A DNA stretch of 64,000 nucleotides from Bradyrhizobium sp. CCGB12. GTDB taxonomy: Bacteria > Pseudomonadota > Alphaproteobacteria > Rhizobiales > Xanthobacteraceae. The notes under the pieces were generated by a model. That model was not told the origin of the DNA, ran no database searches, and saw only the letters and a list, made by a program, of their open reading frames with translations. The first letter of the stretch is position 1; each line of letters begins with the position of its first letter. Made by a program: the position numbers and the translations under genes. The stretch spans positions 7,006,001-7,070,000 of the forward strand of contig NZ_JANADO010000001.1 in NCBI RefSeq assembly GCF_024199845.1, read 5' to 3'. This document shows, piece after piece, positions 38,073-46,532 of this stretch.

Positions 38073-38297
38073 TTATTGTTGTTGCTGTTGTTGCTGCTGG
38101 CCGTCGATCATGCGGCGTTTCGCCAGCCCGATCGCTTCGCGCAGCACATCGATGTCGCCGATGTGATTGGCGAGGATCAACACCAGCGCTGCGTCGAAAT
38201 CGGCGCTCTGCTCGTCGGTGAGACCGCGATGCGCCTCGACGACGGCGCGAAAGGCATCGTCGGGTCGCGCGAAATTGGAGCTGGTGGAGAGCGGCAT
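38073..38297 (-). CDS. DUF2783 protein with poly-Gln tail
   Basis: A 74-residue protein, nearly all DUF2783 (NFARPDDAFRAVVEAHRGLT then LILANHIGDIDVLREAI). It ends in eight Gln encoded by a CAA/CAG run (38076-38099), a trinucleotide repeat that could vary in length. The ATG at 38297 has GAGG upstream, 8 bases after the monooxygenase stop. DUF2783 genes accompany FAD monooxygenases in aromatic catabolic operons; the function is unknown. It was easily missed inside a longer spurious frame. Confidence 0.8.
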   Translation of the reverse strand: MPLSTSSNFARPDDAFRAVVEAHRGLTDEQSADFDAALVLILANHIGDIDVLREAIGLAKRRMIDGQQQQQQQQ

Positions 38298-38305
38298 GCG
38301 AAACC

Positions 38306-39919
38306 TCAATTCAAGCCTGCTGCCCGCGACAGTGCCGCGGCGATCGCCGCACCCGTCGGATGGCGGAAGCGTGCGGCAACGTAGCCATCGGGCCTGAGCA
38401 GATAAGCGGCGCCCGGCTCGGCGTCGTAGCGCTTTGCGACCAGGCCTGAGGGATCGGCAAGCCCGCTCTCGCCGCCAATGCGGATATCCCTGACGCCATC
38501 GGGGACATCGATCGCTGCACCATTGCTGAACGACAGCAAGGTGAAGTCCGTTCCACCGTTGCGGAATGCATCCGTGAGATAGGCCTGCTCGCCCGCACGC
38601 ATCGCAACCGGCGCGTCCAGCATGGAGCAGCCGGGCGATGGTCCCCCACGCCACGCATCTCCATCGCGCGATGACAGCGGCGAATCGTAGCTGCACGGCA
38701 CCGACAGCCGGCCGCCATTGACCATGCGCTTGCCGAACTCGGTCTCCTTGGCCAGCGACAGCACCGCCTTGCGCAACCGGGCCTCCTGATGCGAGTTCGG
38801 CGCCATGAAATCGGTCGAGCGGGTGGATTCGCGGATGTTCTCGTCGGCCGCCATACTGCGCTCGGCGTGGTAGCTCTCGAGCAGGCTCGCGGGAGAAGTC
38901 CCCCGCAGCACGCGGTCAAGCTTCCAGGACAGGTTTTCGGCGTCCTCGAGTCCCGAGTTCGCGCCGCGCGCACCGAACGGCGAGACCTGATGCGCGGAAT
39001 CGCCGGCAAAAATCACGCGGCCATGGATGAAGCGGTCCATCCGCCGGCACTGGAATTTGTACAGCGAGATCCACTCGAACTCGAACTTGTCGTGGCCGAG
39101 CATGCGCGCGATCCGCGGCCGCACGTTTTCCGGCTTCTTCTCGACGATCGGATCGGCATGGCGATTGAGCTGGAGGTCGATGCGCCAGACGTCGTCTGGC
39201 TGCCGGTGCAAAAGCGCCGAGCGGCCCGCATGAAACGGCGGGTCGAACCAGAACCAGCGCTCGGTCGGGAATTCCGCCGTCATCTTGACGTCGGCGATCA
39301 GGAACTGGTCCTCGAACACCTGGCCGGCAAATTCCGCGCCCACCATCTGTCGCACCGAGGACCGTGCGCCGTCGCAGGCGATGACATATTGTGCGTGCAG
39401 GCGATAGGCGCCCTCGGGCGTTTCGATCGTGAGCGCAACGGCATCGTTGCGCTGTTCCAGCGCCGTCACCTTGTTGCGCCAGCGCAGATCGATCGCAGGC
39501 AGATCGCCGATGCGATCGACCAGATAGGCCTCGGCGTAATATTGCTGGAGGTTGATGAAGGCCGGTCGCTTATGACCATCCTCGGGCAGGAGATTGAACT
39601 GGTAGAGCTGGGACTCGCCGTGAAAAATCCGGCCGACGCTCCACACCACGCCCTTGTCGACCATGCGGTCGCCGACGCCGAGCCGGTCCCAATATTCCAG
39701 CGACCGCTTCGAAAAGCAGATCGCGCGCGAGCCTTCGCCGATGCGATCGGCATCGTCCAGGAGCACCACTTGCTGGCCGCGCTGGGCGAGGTCGATCGCC
39801 AGCGACAACCCGACCGGCCCCGCCCCGACGACCACGACCGGATGCGCGGCCGGGTCCTTGCCGGGACGATCCTGATCGGGGTGGCGTCGATAGCCGAACT
39901 GGGATTTGGCCTGGGCCAT
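38306..39919 (-). CDS. FAD-dependent aromatic monooxygenase
   Basis: A 537-residue group A flavoprotein hydroxylase, similar in layout to MhpA-type 3-(3-hydroxyphenyl)propionate hydroxylases. The Rossmann GxGxxG is VVVVGAGPVGLSLA near residue 30. The DG motif is VIACDGARSSVRQM, and the GD motif is VIFAGDSAHQVSPFGARG. The C-terminal thioredoxin-like domain is degenerate. The ATG at 39919 has GAGG 8 bases upstream. It is first in the operon that ends with hmgA and is divergent from marR, so it may make or remove a hydroxylated aromatic feeding the homogentisate route. Confidence 0.9.
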   Translation of the reverse strand: MAQAKSQFGYRRHPDQDRPGKDPAAHPVVVVGAGPVGLSLAIDLAQRGQQVVLLDDADRIGEGSRAICFSKRSLEYWDRLGVGDRMVDKGVVWSVGRIFHGESQLYQFNLLPEDGHKRPAFINLQQYYAEAYLVDRIGDLPAIDLRWRNKVTALEQRNDAVALTIETPEGAYRLHAQYVIACDGARSSVRQMVGAEFAGQVFEDQFLIADVKMTAEFPTERWFWFDPPFHAGRSALLHRQPDDVWRIDLQLNRHADPIVEKKPENVRPRIARMLGHDKFEFEWISLYKFQCRRMDRFIHGRVIFAGDSAHQVSPFGARGANSGLEDAENLSWKLDRVLRGTSPASLLESYHAERSMAADENIRESTRSTDFMAPNSHQEARLRKAVLSLAKETEFGKRMVNGGRLSVPCSYDSPLSSRDGDAWRGGPSPGCSMLDAPVAMRAGEQAYLTDAFRNGGTDFTLLSFSNGAAIDVPDGVRDIRIGGESGLADPSGLVAKRYDAEPGAAYLLRPDGYVAARFRHPTGAAIAAALSRAAGLN

Positions 39920-39961
39920 GCACTAACCTCGGCTCTGGTCAGAGGAGGACTGATCTGCTAG

Positions 39962-39981
39962 ATAGTCTCACGTGCAACTAT
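39962..39981. promoter_or_regulatory. Probable MarR operator
   Basis: ATAGT and ACTAT flank a central CACGTG, giving a 20-base palindrome with only two unmatched positions per side of centre. It sits between the divergent monooxygenase and marR starts, as expected for an autoregulating MarR protein. Confidence 0.65.
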
Positions 39982-40029
39982 TTTGGACCGGAGCCGGCCG
40001 GCCGTCAACTGGAATTCGGAGCGCTCTTC

Positions 40030-40572
40030 TTGGCAAGGACATCCAGCGACATCGCGCTGACGACACGGCAAGCCGACGAGCCTTCATCGCGGCCCAAGCC
40101 TCGGCTCGACCTGTTCAAGTTCGTTCCATTCCGGCTCAATCGGCTTGCGGCCGAAGTGAGTTCCGCGCTCGCGGTCGAGTATCAGGAGCGCCACGGCCTC
40201 GACATCCCGGCATGGCGCGTGATCGCCACGCTCGGCTTCCGCAACGATGCCTGCAGCGCGCAGTACATCTCGCAATGTACCCGCACGCATAAATCGACCA
40301 TCAGCCGCGCGGTCACCACTCTGCTCAATGAGGACCTGATCGAGCGGGTCGAAAATGAAGCCGACCGCCGCGAATTCCGCCTGCAGCTGACGAAGAAGGG
40401 CCGCGCGCTCTACGAAGAGCTGTTTCCGCAGTTGCTGCGGCGGGAAGACGAGATCCTCGCCTGCCTCTCGGCGCAGGAGCGCAAGCAGCTCGAAGCCCTG
40501 CTCGGCAAGATCGAGCAGAGTCTCGACCTGATCCAGACCAGCGAAGAAGCCGACGCGAAGCAGGCGTATTAG
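40030..40572 (+). CDS. MarR family regulator
   Basis: A 180-residue winged-helix regulator. Helices around LPAWRVIATLGF-like IPAWRVIATLGF and CTRTHKSTISRAVTTLLNEDL form the HTH, and the wing is RVENEADRREFRLQLTKKGR. The start appears to be TTG at 40030 with GGAG 8 bases upstream. It is divergent from the catabolic operon and probably represses it until an aromatic effector binds. Confidence 0.88.
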   Translation: MARTSSDIALTTRQADEPSSRPKPRLDLFKFVPFRLNRLAAEVSSALAVEYQERHGLDIPAWRVIATLGFRNDACSAQYISQCTRTHKSTISRAVTTLLNEDLIERVENEADRREFRLQLTKKGRALYEELFPQLLRREDEILACLSAQERKQLEALLGKIEQSLDLIQTSEEADAKQAY

Positions 40573-40673
40573 GGCGTGTACTTTTTGACTTATAAAGGCG
40601 CAGACGTCGGCTTTGGAGGTTGATGGAAATTGCTCTCAGGCGCGAATGGCGGGCGTAAGCGCGAGGCGCACGG

Positions 40674-41528
40674 ATGGAGTTGCCTGCTACACTGAACCTC
40701 GTTGACATGACGGTGGGCCCATATTTGGAGCTCACCAAACCTGGACGACTGCGCCTAGACCGGCTGAGAAAGCTTGGTAGGTCCGTGACGGCACTGGCTC
40801 ATGCAGCGACGCTACTTGTGGCATTTGCCGCAACTCGCGCATACGCCGCTGACATAGGTTATCTGGCTCCCCCCGGGGTCGCTGCAAACGAGTTTCCCTC
40901 ACCGCAGCGCCCTGTTGCTCGGATTGTCAGCCCACGCCGCTCGGCCGAAGAGCACCGTGACGCCCTCAATGAGGCCGGTCAAATCGCGCGTGTTCTAGAA
41001 CTGAAACCAGGCACGACAGTCGGCGACATTGGTGCAGGCGGTGGCTACCACACGGTCAGGCTCTCGCGCCTCGTCGGACCCGCCGGCACTGTCGTTGCCC
41101 AGGACGTCACGCGGGATTACCTCATCGAGCTCGTCAAGCGAACAGAACTTCTGAAGTTGACGAACGTGCAATTCGCGCTCGGCGAACCACACGATCCGCG
41201 TCTGCCCGCTTCCTCGCTGGATGCCGCAATCCTCGTGCACATGTATCATGAGATAGCCCAACCCTATGCCTTCCTCTACAATCTCGCGCCCGCCTTGAAG
41301 CAAGGTGCGCGGGTCGGAATTGTCGACCTTGAGCTTCCGACGTCGAAGCATGGCACGCCAATTAAGCTCTTGCGCTGCGAATTGACCGCCGTCGGCTATC
41401 GCGAGGTCGCCACACATAAGCTCGCCGGGGACGGAGGATACCTGGCGGTATTCTCTCCGCCGGAGATAGCGGGTCGAAAATCTCCCCGCGATATCGTTCC
41501 TTGTGGGGATCCTGCCGGCACTCGCTGA
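40674..41528 (+). CDS. Exported SAM-dependent methyltransferase-like protein
   Basis: A 284-residue class I methyltransferase fold. The SAM motif is GTTVGDIGAGGGYHTVRLSR near residue 118, followed by acidic VVAQDVTRDY and DAAILVHMYHEI. An N-terminal hydrophobic segment (SVTALAHAATLLVAFAATRA then YAADIG) looks like a signal peptide, which places it in the periplasm, where SAM is not expected. The COG4798-type predicted methyltransferases share this feature. The start at 40674 has GAGGCG upstream; ATG 40707 is an alternative. Confidence 0.75.
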   Translation: MELPATLNLVDMTVGPYLELTKPGRLRLDRLRKLGRSVTALAHAATLLVAFAATRAYAADIGYLAPPGVAANEFPSPQRPVARIVSPRRSAEEHRDALNEAGQIARVLELKPGTTVGDIGAGGGYHTVRLSRLVGPAGTVVAQDVTRDYLIELVKRTELLKLTNVQFALGEPHDPRLPASSLDAAILVHMYHEIAQPYAFLYNLAPALKQGARVGIVDLELPTSKHGTPIKLLRCELTAVGYREVATHKLAGDGGYLAVFSPPEIAGRKSPRDIVPCGDPAGTR

Positions 41529-41731
41529 CACCACGCTCACCGCCCGTCTCAGAAGTTGAACATGTCCGAAGACGAGGACAGACCGGAAGTCGCCGGCTGA
41601 GGCTCAAGCCACTTTTTTGGACCCCATTTCGGACATTTGGACGCAGCGACCGGGCCGATCGTTCTCATTCGCTGTCCCGTCTTGAAATGCTAGACTTTGA
41701 CGTGGGCGAGGCGTTTTCCATTGGGGGTCCA

Positions 41732-42706
41732 ATGAGACGGCGCGATTTCATGCCCCTTGTCTGCGGCGCGGTCGTGGCGTTGCCGCTTGCAGCGCTGGCC
41801 CAGAAAGCGGGACAGACCTATCGCCTTGGTTGCTTGTCTCCGCATCCTCGCGATATTGGGTTTAACGTACGTTTTTTCGACAACCTGCGGCGTGCTGGTT
41901 TCATTGATGGCCGAAACCTCACGATTGATTACCGCGCCTTTGCACCTCATATCGATCTGATTTCACAACTCGCGGCGGAGCTGATCATAGCCCGACCCGA
42001 TGTCATCTATGCTGCTTCAGGGCCAGCAGTTCACGCCGTAAAGCAGGCAACAAAGAGTATTCCCATCGTTGGGATCACGGACGATATGGTCGGAGAGGGA
42101 ATGGTAGAATCGTTCACCCGGCCCAATGGCAATGTCACGGGGATCAGCATTTTTGGCGCTGAGCTTGACGGCATGCGACAGGATCTCCTGATCGAAGCCG
42201 TGCCTGGGATTCGCCGCATGGCGGCTCTCGCCGATACCAGCCAGTTTATAACTGAGGCGAAGGCTCGCGCTTTGCAAGAGGCGGCGCGCGCACGCAACGT
42301 CGAGCTTTCAATCTATCGTATCACCAGAGCTGAGGAGATTGCAGCGACTATCGATAAGGCACAGGCATCGGGGGCCACGGCGCTGAATGTTCTTAGTTCC
42401 GGGATGCTCGACGGCAATGGTCCGCTGATTATCGAACGAGTTGCAGCACTGCGCTTTCCAACCATGTATCAGTGGGGAGTGCGGGCCGAGCAAGGTGGCT
42501 TTATCGGCTACGGCCCATCGTCCGATCACTTGGCAGACCTTACTGCCCGATTTGCGGCGAGCCTTTTGCGCGGCACGAAGCCTGCCGATCTGCCCGTCGA
42601 ACAGCCGACGAAATTCGAGCTGGTAATCAACCTCAAAACCGCCAGGGCGATGGGTGTTACGGTTCCGGAGGTCTTGTTGGCGCGCGCTGACAAGGTGATC
42701 GAATAA
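41732..42706 (+). CDS. ABC-type substrate-binding protein
   Basis: A 324-residue periplasmic binding protein of the ABC_sub_bind family, common in Bradyrhizobium. It starts MRRRDFMPLVCGAVVALPLA, a twin-arginine-like signal followed by LAALAQKAG. It has the two-lobed pattern ARPDVIYAASGPAVHAVKQA and IPIVGITDDMVGEGMVESFT. No permease or ATPase is adjacent, so it is an orphan. The ATG at 41732 is chosen because the signal starts there, though the longer frame continues to 41501. Confidence 0.88.
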   Translation: MRRRDFMPLVCGAVVALPLAALAQKAGQTYRLGCLSPHPRDIGFNVRFFDNLRRAGFIDGRNLTIDYRAFAPHIDLISQLAAELIIARPDVIYAASGPAVHAVKQATKSIPIVGITDDMVGEGMVESFTRPNGNVTGISIFGAELDGMRQDLLIEAVPGIRRMAALADTSQFITEAKARALQEAARARNVELSIYRITRAEEIAATIDKAQASGATALNVLSSGMLDGNGPLIIERVAALRFPTMYQWGVRAEQGGFIGYGPSSDHLADLTARFAASLLRGTKPADLPVEQPTKFELVINLKTARAMGVTVPEVLLARADKVIE

Positions 42707-42839
42707 CAACGTGTCACTTCCGCTGATGGCCCGACTCGGACCCCGGCGATGCTCGTTTGCGCGCGGCTTTCAGGAGGACATTAGCCCCCTGATCTGAGCC
42801 GCACTTAGGATTGATAGTACACGCCTCAGCTCGCTTCCA

Positions 42840-43646
42840 TCACTTCGCAAACGACCGTGACGGCGGCAGATGCAGCGCCCAGGCATCGACCTTGTCGCTG
42901 GCGCGCGGATAGATCTCCGTCACGATCGGATCATGCCCGGGAATGAACCGGTCGGGGTGACCCGCGAGGCGCTCGATCGTGTCCCAGCCCTGCGCCATGT
43001 CGCCGACATTGTAGACGATCGGGAACGGGCTCTTGCGCTGGAGATTGGCGTAGTAATGCGCGGCATCGGAGGCCAGCACCACCGGCCCGCGCGCGGTCTC
43101 GACCCTGACCACCTGCAAGCCGTCGGAATGGCCGCCGACGCGATGCACGGTCACGCCGGGTGCGACCTCGCCGTCGCCGGAATAGAAGGTGACGCGCTCG
43201 CCGTAGACATGCCGCACCATCAGCGTGACGTGCTCGACCGAGAACGGATGGCGCAAGAGGCCGTTGCACATGCAGCGCCCGGTCGCGTAGGCCATCTCGC
43301 GCTCCTGGAGATGGAAGCGCGCCTGCGGGAAGCGATCGAGATTGCCGGCATGGTCGTAATGCAGATGCGTCACGATGATGTCGGCAATGGCTGACGCCGC
43401 GACACCGAAGCGCTCCAGCGCATCGACCGGATTGAGCGTCAGCTTGCGCGCCCGCGCGCTCGCCTCCTCGGCATTGAAGCCGGTATCGACCAGGATGTCG
43501 CGGCCGTGCCCTCGGATCAGCCAGACGAAATAATCGAGGTCCTGCGCCGCGCTGTCATGCGGATCGGGCGCGAGGAAGTTCATGTGGGGCGTGCGCGGCG
43601 ACATCGTCGCATAGCGCAGTGCGTAGATCTCGTAGACGTTTCCCAT
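42840..43646 (-). CDS. N-acyl homoserine lactonase-like MBL hydrolase
   Basis: A 268-residue metallo-beta-lactamase-fold enzyme with the complete HxHxDH motif (IIVTHLHYDHAGNLDRF). Other ligands are HRVGGHSDGLQVV, VVLASDAAHYYANL and FIPGHDPIV. The layout resembles the AttM/AiiB quorum-quenching lactonases, which open homoserine lactone rings. Lactonase activity on other substrates is equally possible. The ATG at 43646 fits the family N-terminus (NVYEIYALRYATM). Confidence 0.8.
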   Translation of the reverse strand: MGNVYEIYALRYATMSPRTPHMNFLAPDPHDSAAQDLDYFVWLIRGHGRDILVDTGFNAEEASARARKLTLNPVDALERFGVAASAIADIIVTHLHYDHAGNLDRFPQARFHLQEREMAYATGRCMCNGLLRHPFSVEHVTLMVRHVYGERVTFYSGDGEVAPGVTVHRVGGHSDGLQVVRVETARGPVVLASDAAHYYANLQRKSPFPIVYNVGDMAQGWDTIERLAGHPDRFIPGHDPIVTEIYPRASDKVDAWALHLPPSRSFAK

Positions 43647-43925
43647 GACGCTGCTCTTTGCTTTTCTTTTTTCCGAGTGGACCTGCGGGGACGAGCCAGC
43701 GCACCAAGCCATTGTCCGCCGCAAAGGTCAAACACCTGAGGTTGCGGCGACCGCGGTTCTGCAATGTGAGACCAATCACATTTTCGCCGCCCTGACTCTC
43801 CTAACCTCCTGCCGACAGGTCGCGCCGGAACGCATCGAGCACAACCATGACAACCCCTTCATTCCCCTCGCGCAGTGCCCATGCCTTGCGGTCGATCGTT
43901 CCGATAAAGTCGAATCTCCAAGCGG

Positions 43926-43954
43926 TTGACGCCCCCCGTCCCCGGTTTGATAAT
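43926..43954 (+). promoter_or_regulatory. Sigma-70-type promoter before the pseudo-caspase gene
   Basis: The -35 element is TTGACG at 43926-43931. A 17-base spacer leads to the -10 element GATAAT at 43949-43954. It lies 74 bases upstream of the gene at 44028. The rest of the interval 43647-43925 shows nothing I can assign. Confidence 0.65.
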
Positions 43955-44027
43955 GCTTGGAGCGTAAGTTAAGGTCGCCGCGGCGCAAAGCTGGGAACGG
44001 CGCCTTTTTGGCTGGACCGCGCTGATT

Positions 44028-45557
44028 ATGAAAATTCGCTTCCTTCTTCTGCTGCCCCTGCTTATCTCGTTGATCCCGACGGCTCCATCGCTTGCGGCTG
44101 GCGACCGCTTTGCGCTGGTCATCGGCAACGCCAAATATCCGGATGCGGATGCGCCGCTGAAGGAACCGATCAACGATGCGCGCGACGTCGCCGACGAGCT
44201 CAAGCGCGACGGCTTTTCCGTCGAGATCGGCGAGAACCTGACCGGCGACGGCATGCGCCGCGCCTTCGACAAGCTCTACGGGAAGATCAAGCCGGGCTCG
44301 GTAGCGCTGGTGTTCTTCAGCGGCTTCGGCATCCAGTCCGCGCGTCAGAGCTACATGCTGCCGATCGATGCGCAGATCTGGACCGAATCCGACGTGCGCC
44401 GCGACGGTTTCAGCCTGGAGACCGTGCTCGGCGAGCTCAACACCCGCGGCGCCGGCGTCAAGATCGCCCTGGTCGACGCCTCCAGGCGCAACCCGTTCGA
44501 GCGGCGGTTCCGCAGCTTCTCGGCCGGCTTGACCCCGGTCATCGCGCCGAACGGCACCCTGGTGATGTATTCGGCGGCGCTGGCCTCGGTGGTCTCGGAC
44601 GCCGGCGGCGAGCACAGCCTGTTCGTCCGGGAACTGCTGAAGGAAATCCGCGTCCCCGACCTGATGGCCGAGGAGACGCTGAACCGCACCAAGATGGGCG
44701 TCACCCGCGCCTCGCGCGGCGAGCAGGTGCCGTGGATATCCTCTTCATTGGCCGAAGATTTCTCGTTCATCCCGGGGGCCGGCGGATCGCGTCCGTCAAC
44801 CCCGCCGCCGCCCGCTCCGCCGGCCGTGGTCGCCAACAACCCGCCCCCGGTACCAGCCGCGCCACCGACACCGCCTCCGCCGCCGAAGCCGGCCGACACG
44901 GTTGCGGCTCCTGCACCTCCTCCTCCGCCGGCGCCTGCACCGGCCCCCTCGCCGAAGCCGCAGGTCGAGGCCGCCCTGCCGCCACCGCCGCCGCCCGCGA
45001 AACCGGCTGATCCCGGTCCCGCGCCGAGCACGGACAGCGGGCCGAGCCCCGCCGTCCTGGCCGACGACCCCACGATCAAGAGCCTGACGGCCAAGATTGC
45101 CGCCAATCCTGACGACGTGAACGCGCTGTACCGGCGTGGCCAGGTCTATGCCAGCAAGGGCGCCTACAACCTCGCCATCAAGGATTTCGACGATACGCTC
45201 CGGATCAACTCGAAGGACGTCGAGGCGCTGAACAATCGCTGCTGGACCCGCACCGTGGTCGGCGATCTCCAGGCCGCGCTCAAGGATTGCAACGAGGCGC
45301 TGCGGCTGCGGCCGAACTTCGTCGATGCGCTGGACAGCCGCGGGCTCGTCAACCTGAAATCGGGAGCGGTCAAGAATGCCATCGCCGATTTCGACGCGGC
45401 CCTGAAGATCAATCCGCGCCTGACCTCCTCGCTCTACGGACGCGGCCTCGCCAAGCAGCGCAACGGTTCCGCCCAGGAAGGGGCGCTGGACATTGCCAAT
45501 GCCAAGGCGATGGATCCGAACATCGTTCAGGAGTTCGCAAGCTACGGAGTGCGTTGA
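44028..45557 (+). CDS. Caspase-fold TPR protein lacking the catalytic dyad
   Basis: A 509-residue exported protein. A signal peptide (FLLLLPLLISLIPTAPSLAA) is followed by a peptidase C14-like domain: RFALVIGNAKYPDAD, then ALVFFSGFGIQ where active enzymes have GHG, then IALVDASRRNPF where active enzymes have DACRxNPF. Both His and Cys are therefore replaced (Phe and Ser). A Pro/Ala-rich linker (residues about 255-340) leads to three to four TPR repeats near 355-490. It is probably a periplasmic scaffold or decoy, not a protease. It has its own promoter at 43926 and is followed by an OmpA gene. Confidence 0.85.
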   Translation: MKIRFLLLLPLLISLIPTAPSLAAGDRFALVIGNAKYPDADAPLKEPINDARDVADELKRDGFSVEIGENLTGDGMRRAFDKLYGKIKPGSVALVFFSGFGIQSARQSYMLPIDAQIWTESDVRRDGFSLETVLGELNTRGAGVKIALVDASRRNPFERRFRSFSAGLTPVIAPNGTLVMYSAALASVVSDAGGEHSLFVRELLKEIRVPDLMAEETLNRTKMGVTRASRGEQVPWISSSLAEDFSFIPGAGGSRPSTPPPPAPPAVVANNPPPVPAAPPTPPPPPKPADTVAAPAPPPPPAPAPAPSPKPQVEAALPPPPPPAKPADPGPAPSTDSGPSPAVLADDPTIKSLTAKIAANPDDVNALYRRGQVYASKGAYNLAIKDFDDTLRINSKDVEALNNRCWTRTVVGDLQAALKDCNEALRLRPNFVDALDSRGLVNLKSGAVKNAIADFDAALKINPRLTSSLYGRGLAKQRNGSAQEGALDIANAKAMDPNIVQEFASYGVR

Positions 45558-45702
45558 TATTTTTTTGAAGTGAGGCAAGAGGCGCCTCGAACCTTGAACA
45601 GCCCAAGGAAGACTAATGGGCGGATGCCGCAAGCGGCCTTTCGCAAGGGCTCATTGCAGGAATTTGGAAACGCGCGAGCTGGCTGCGCAGGAGGGACTGG
45701 CT

Positions 45703-46374
45703 ATGGGACTGGCTGCAAAGGGACTGACCGCGATCCTGTCCGTCATCACCGTCGGCGCCGCTCTGTCGCTGCCAGCCTCGTTCGCCTTCGCGGGCGAACA
45801 AAGCAACAGCAAGAACGTCACCGAGGACGAGATCGTCCGCGCGCTCGCGCCGCCGGCGAAGAAGCCTCTGACCCGCGGGCTCTCGATCGCTCCGCCGGCT
45901 GACCCCGCGCCGAACGCCGCGGAGACCAAGCTGATCCAATCCGTGCGCGGCCGCTCGACGCGCTCGCTGTCGTCGACGGAGCGCGAGGAAATTGCCTCCG
46001 CCGCCAAGGACAAGCCGAACATCGATCTCGAGATCACGTTCGACTACAATTCCGCCAATATCAGCGCCAAGTCGATGCCATCAGTGCAAGCGCTCGGTCG
46101 CGCGCTGACCAGCCCCGACCTGAAGGGCTCGACCTTCGTGGTCGCCGGTCACACCGACGCCGCCGGCGGCGAAGCCTACAACCAGGACCTGTCGGAGCGC
46201 CGCGCGGATTCGATCAAGCGCTACCTCGTCGACAAGTACAGCATCTCGGCAACCGACCTCGTCACCGTCGGCTACGGCAAGAGCAAGCTGAAGGACCCGA
46301 ACCAGCCGATGGCGGAGGTCAACCGCCGCGTGCAGGTCGTCAACATGGAAAACAAGACCACCGCATCGAAGTGA
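45703..46374 (+). CDS. OmpA-family peptidoglycan-binding protein
   Basis: A 223-residue protein with signal peptide (VITVGAALSLPASFAFAGEQ). Its C-terminal OmpA domain has EITFDYNSANISAKS, VVAGHTDAAGGEAYNQDLSE and RRADSIKRYL, with the Asp and Arg that bind peptidoglycan stems. No beta-barrel domain is present. The start at 45703 has AGGAGGG upstream. It follows the pseudo-caspase gene by 145 bases on the same strand and may anchor that protein or the envelope. Confidence 0.9.
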   Translation: MGLAAKGLTAILSVITVGAALSLPASFAFAGEQSNSKNVTEDEIVRALAPPAKKPLTRGLSIAPPADPAPNAAETKLIQSVRGRSTRSLSSTEREEIASAAKDKPNIDLEITFDYNSANISAKSMPSVQALGRALTSPDLKGSTFVVAGHTDAAGGEAYNQDLSERRADSIKRYLVDKYSISATDLVTVGYGKSKLKDPNQPMAEVNRRVQVVNMENKTTASK

Positions 46375-46431
46375 GCACGACGCAATCCTTTGCAGTGACA
46401 CATCGTGATGTGGGGTAACGTCTCGCTTCCA

Positions 46432-46469
46432 AAGCGGGTCCCGCAGCCTTGCGGGACGCCGCTTTATTT
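46432..46469 (+). terminator. Terminator after the OmpA gene
   Basis: GTCCCGCA pairs with TGCGGGAC around GCCT. The outer AAGCGG pairs with CCGCTT past a one-base bulge, then TTATTT follows. Confidence 0.75.
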
Positions 46470-46532
46470 CAGGGAAACGCTCTCTTGGGGCCTCGCGCGG
46501 ATGGCCGTGAGCCAGGCCAGGATGATCCGGCG

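Noticed and set aside
44351..45106. Gly-rich minus-strand frame opposite the pseudo-caspase linker
   Set aside because: Poly-Gly composition is the complement of the Pro-rich linker.
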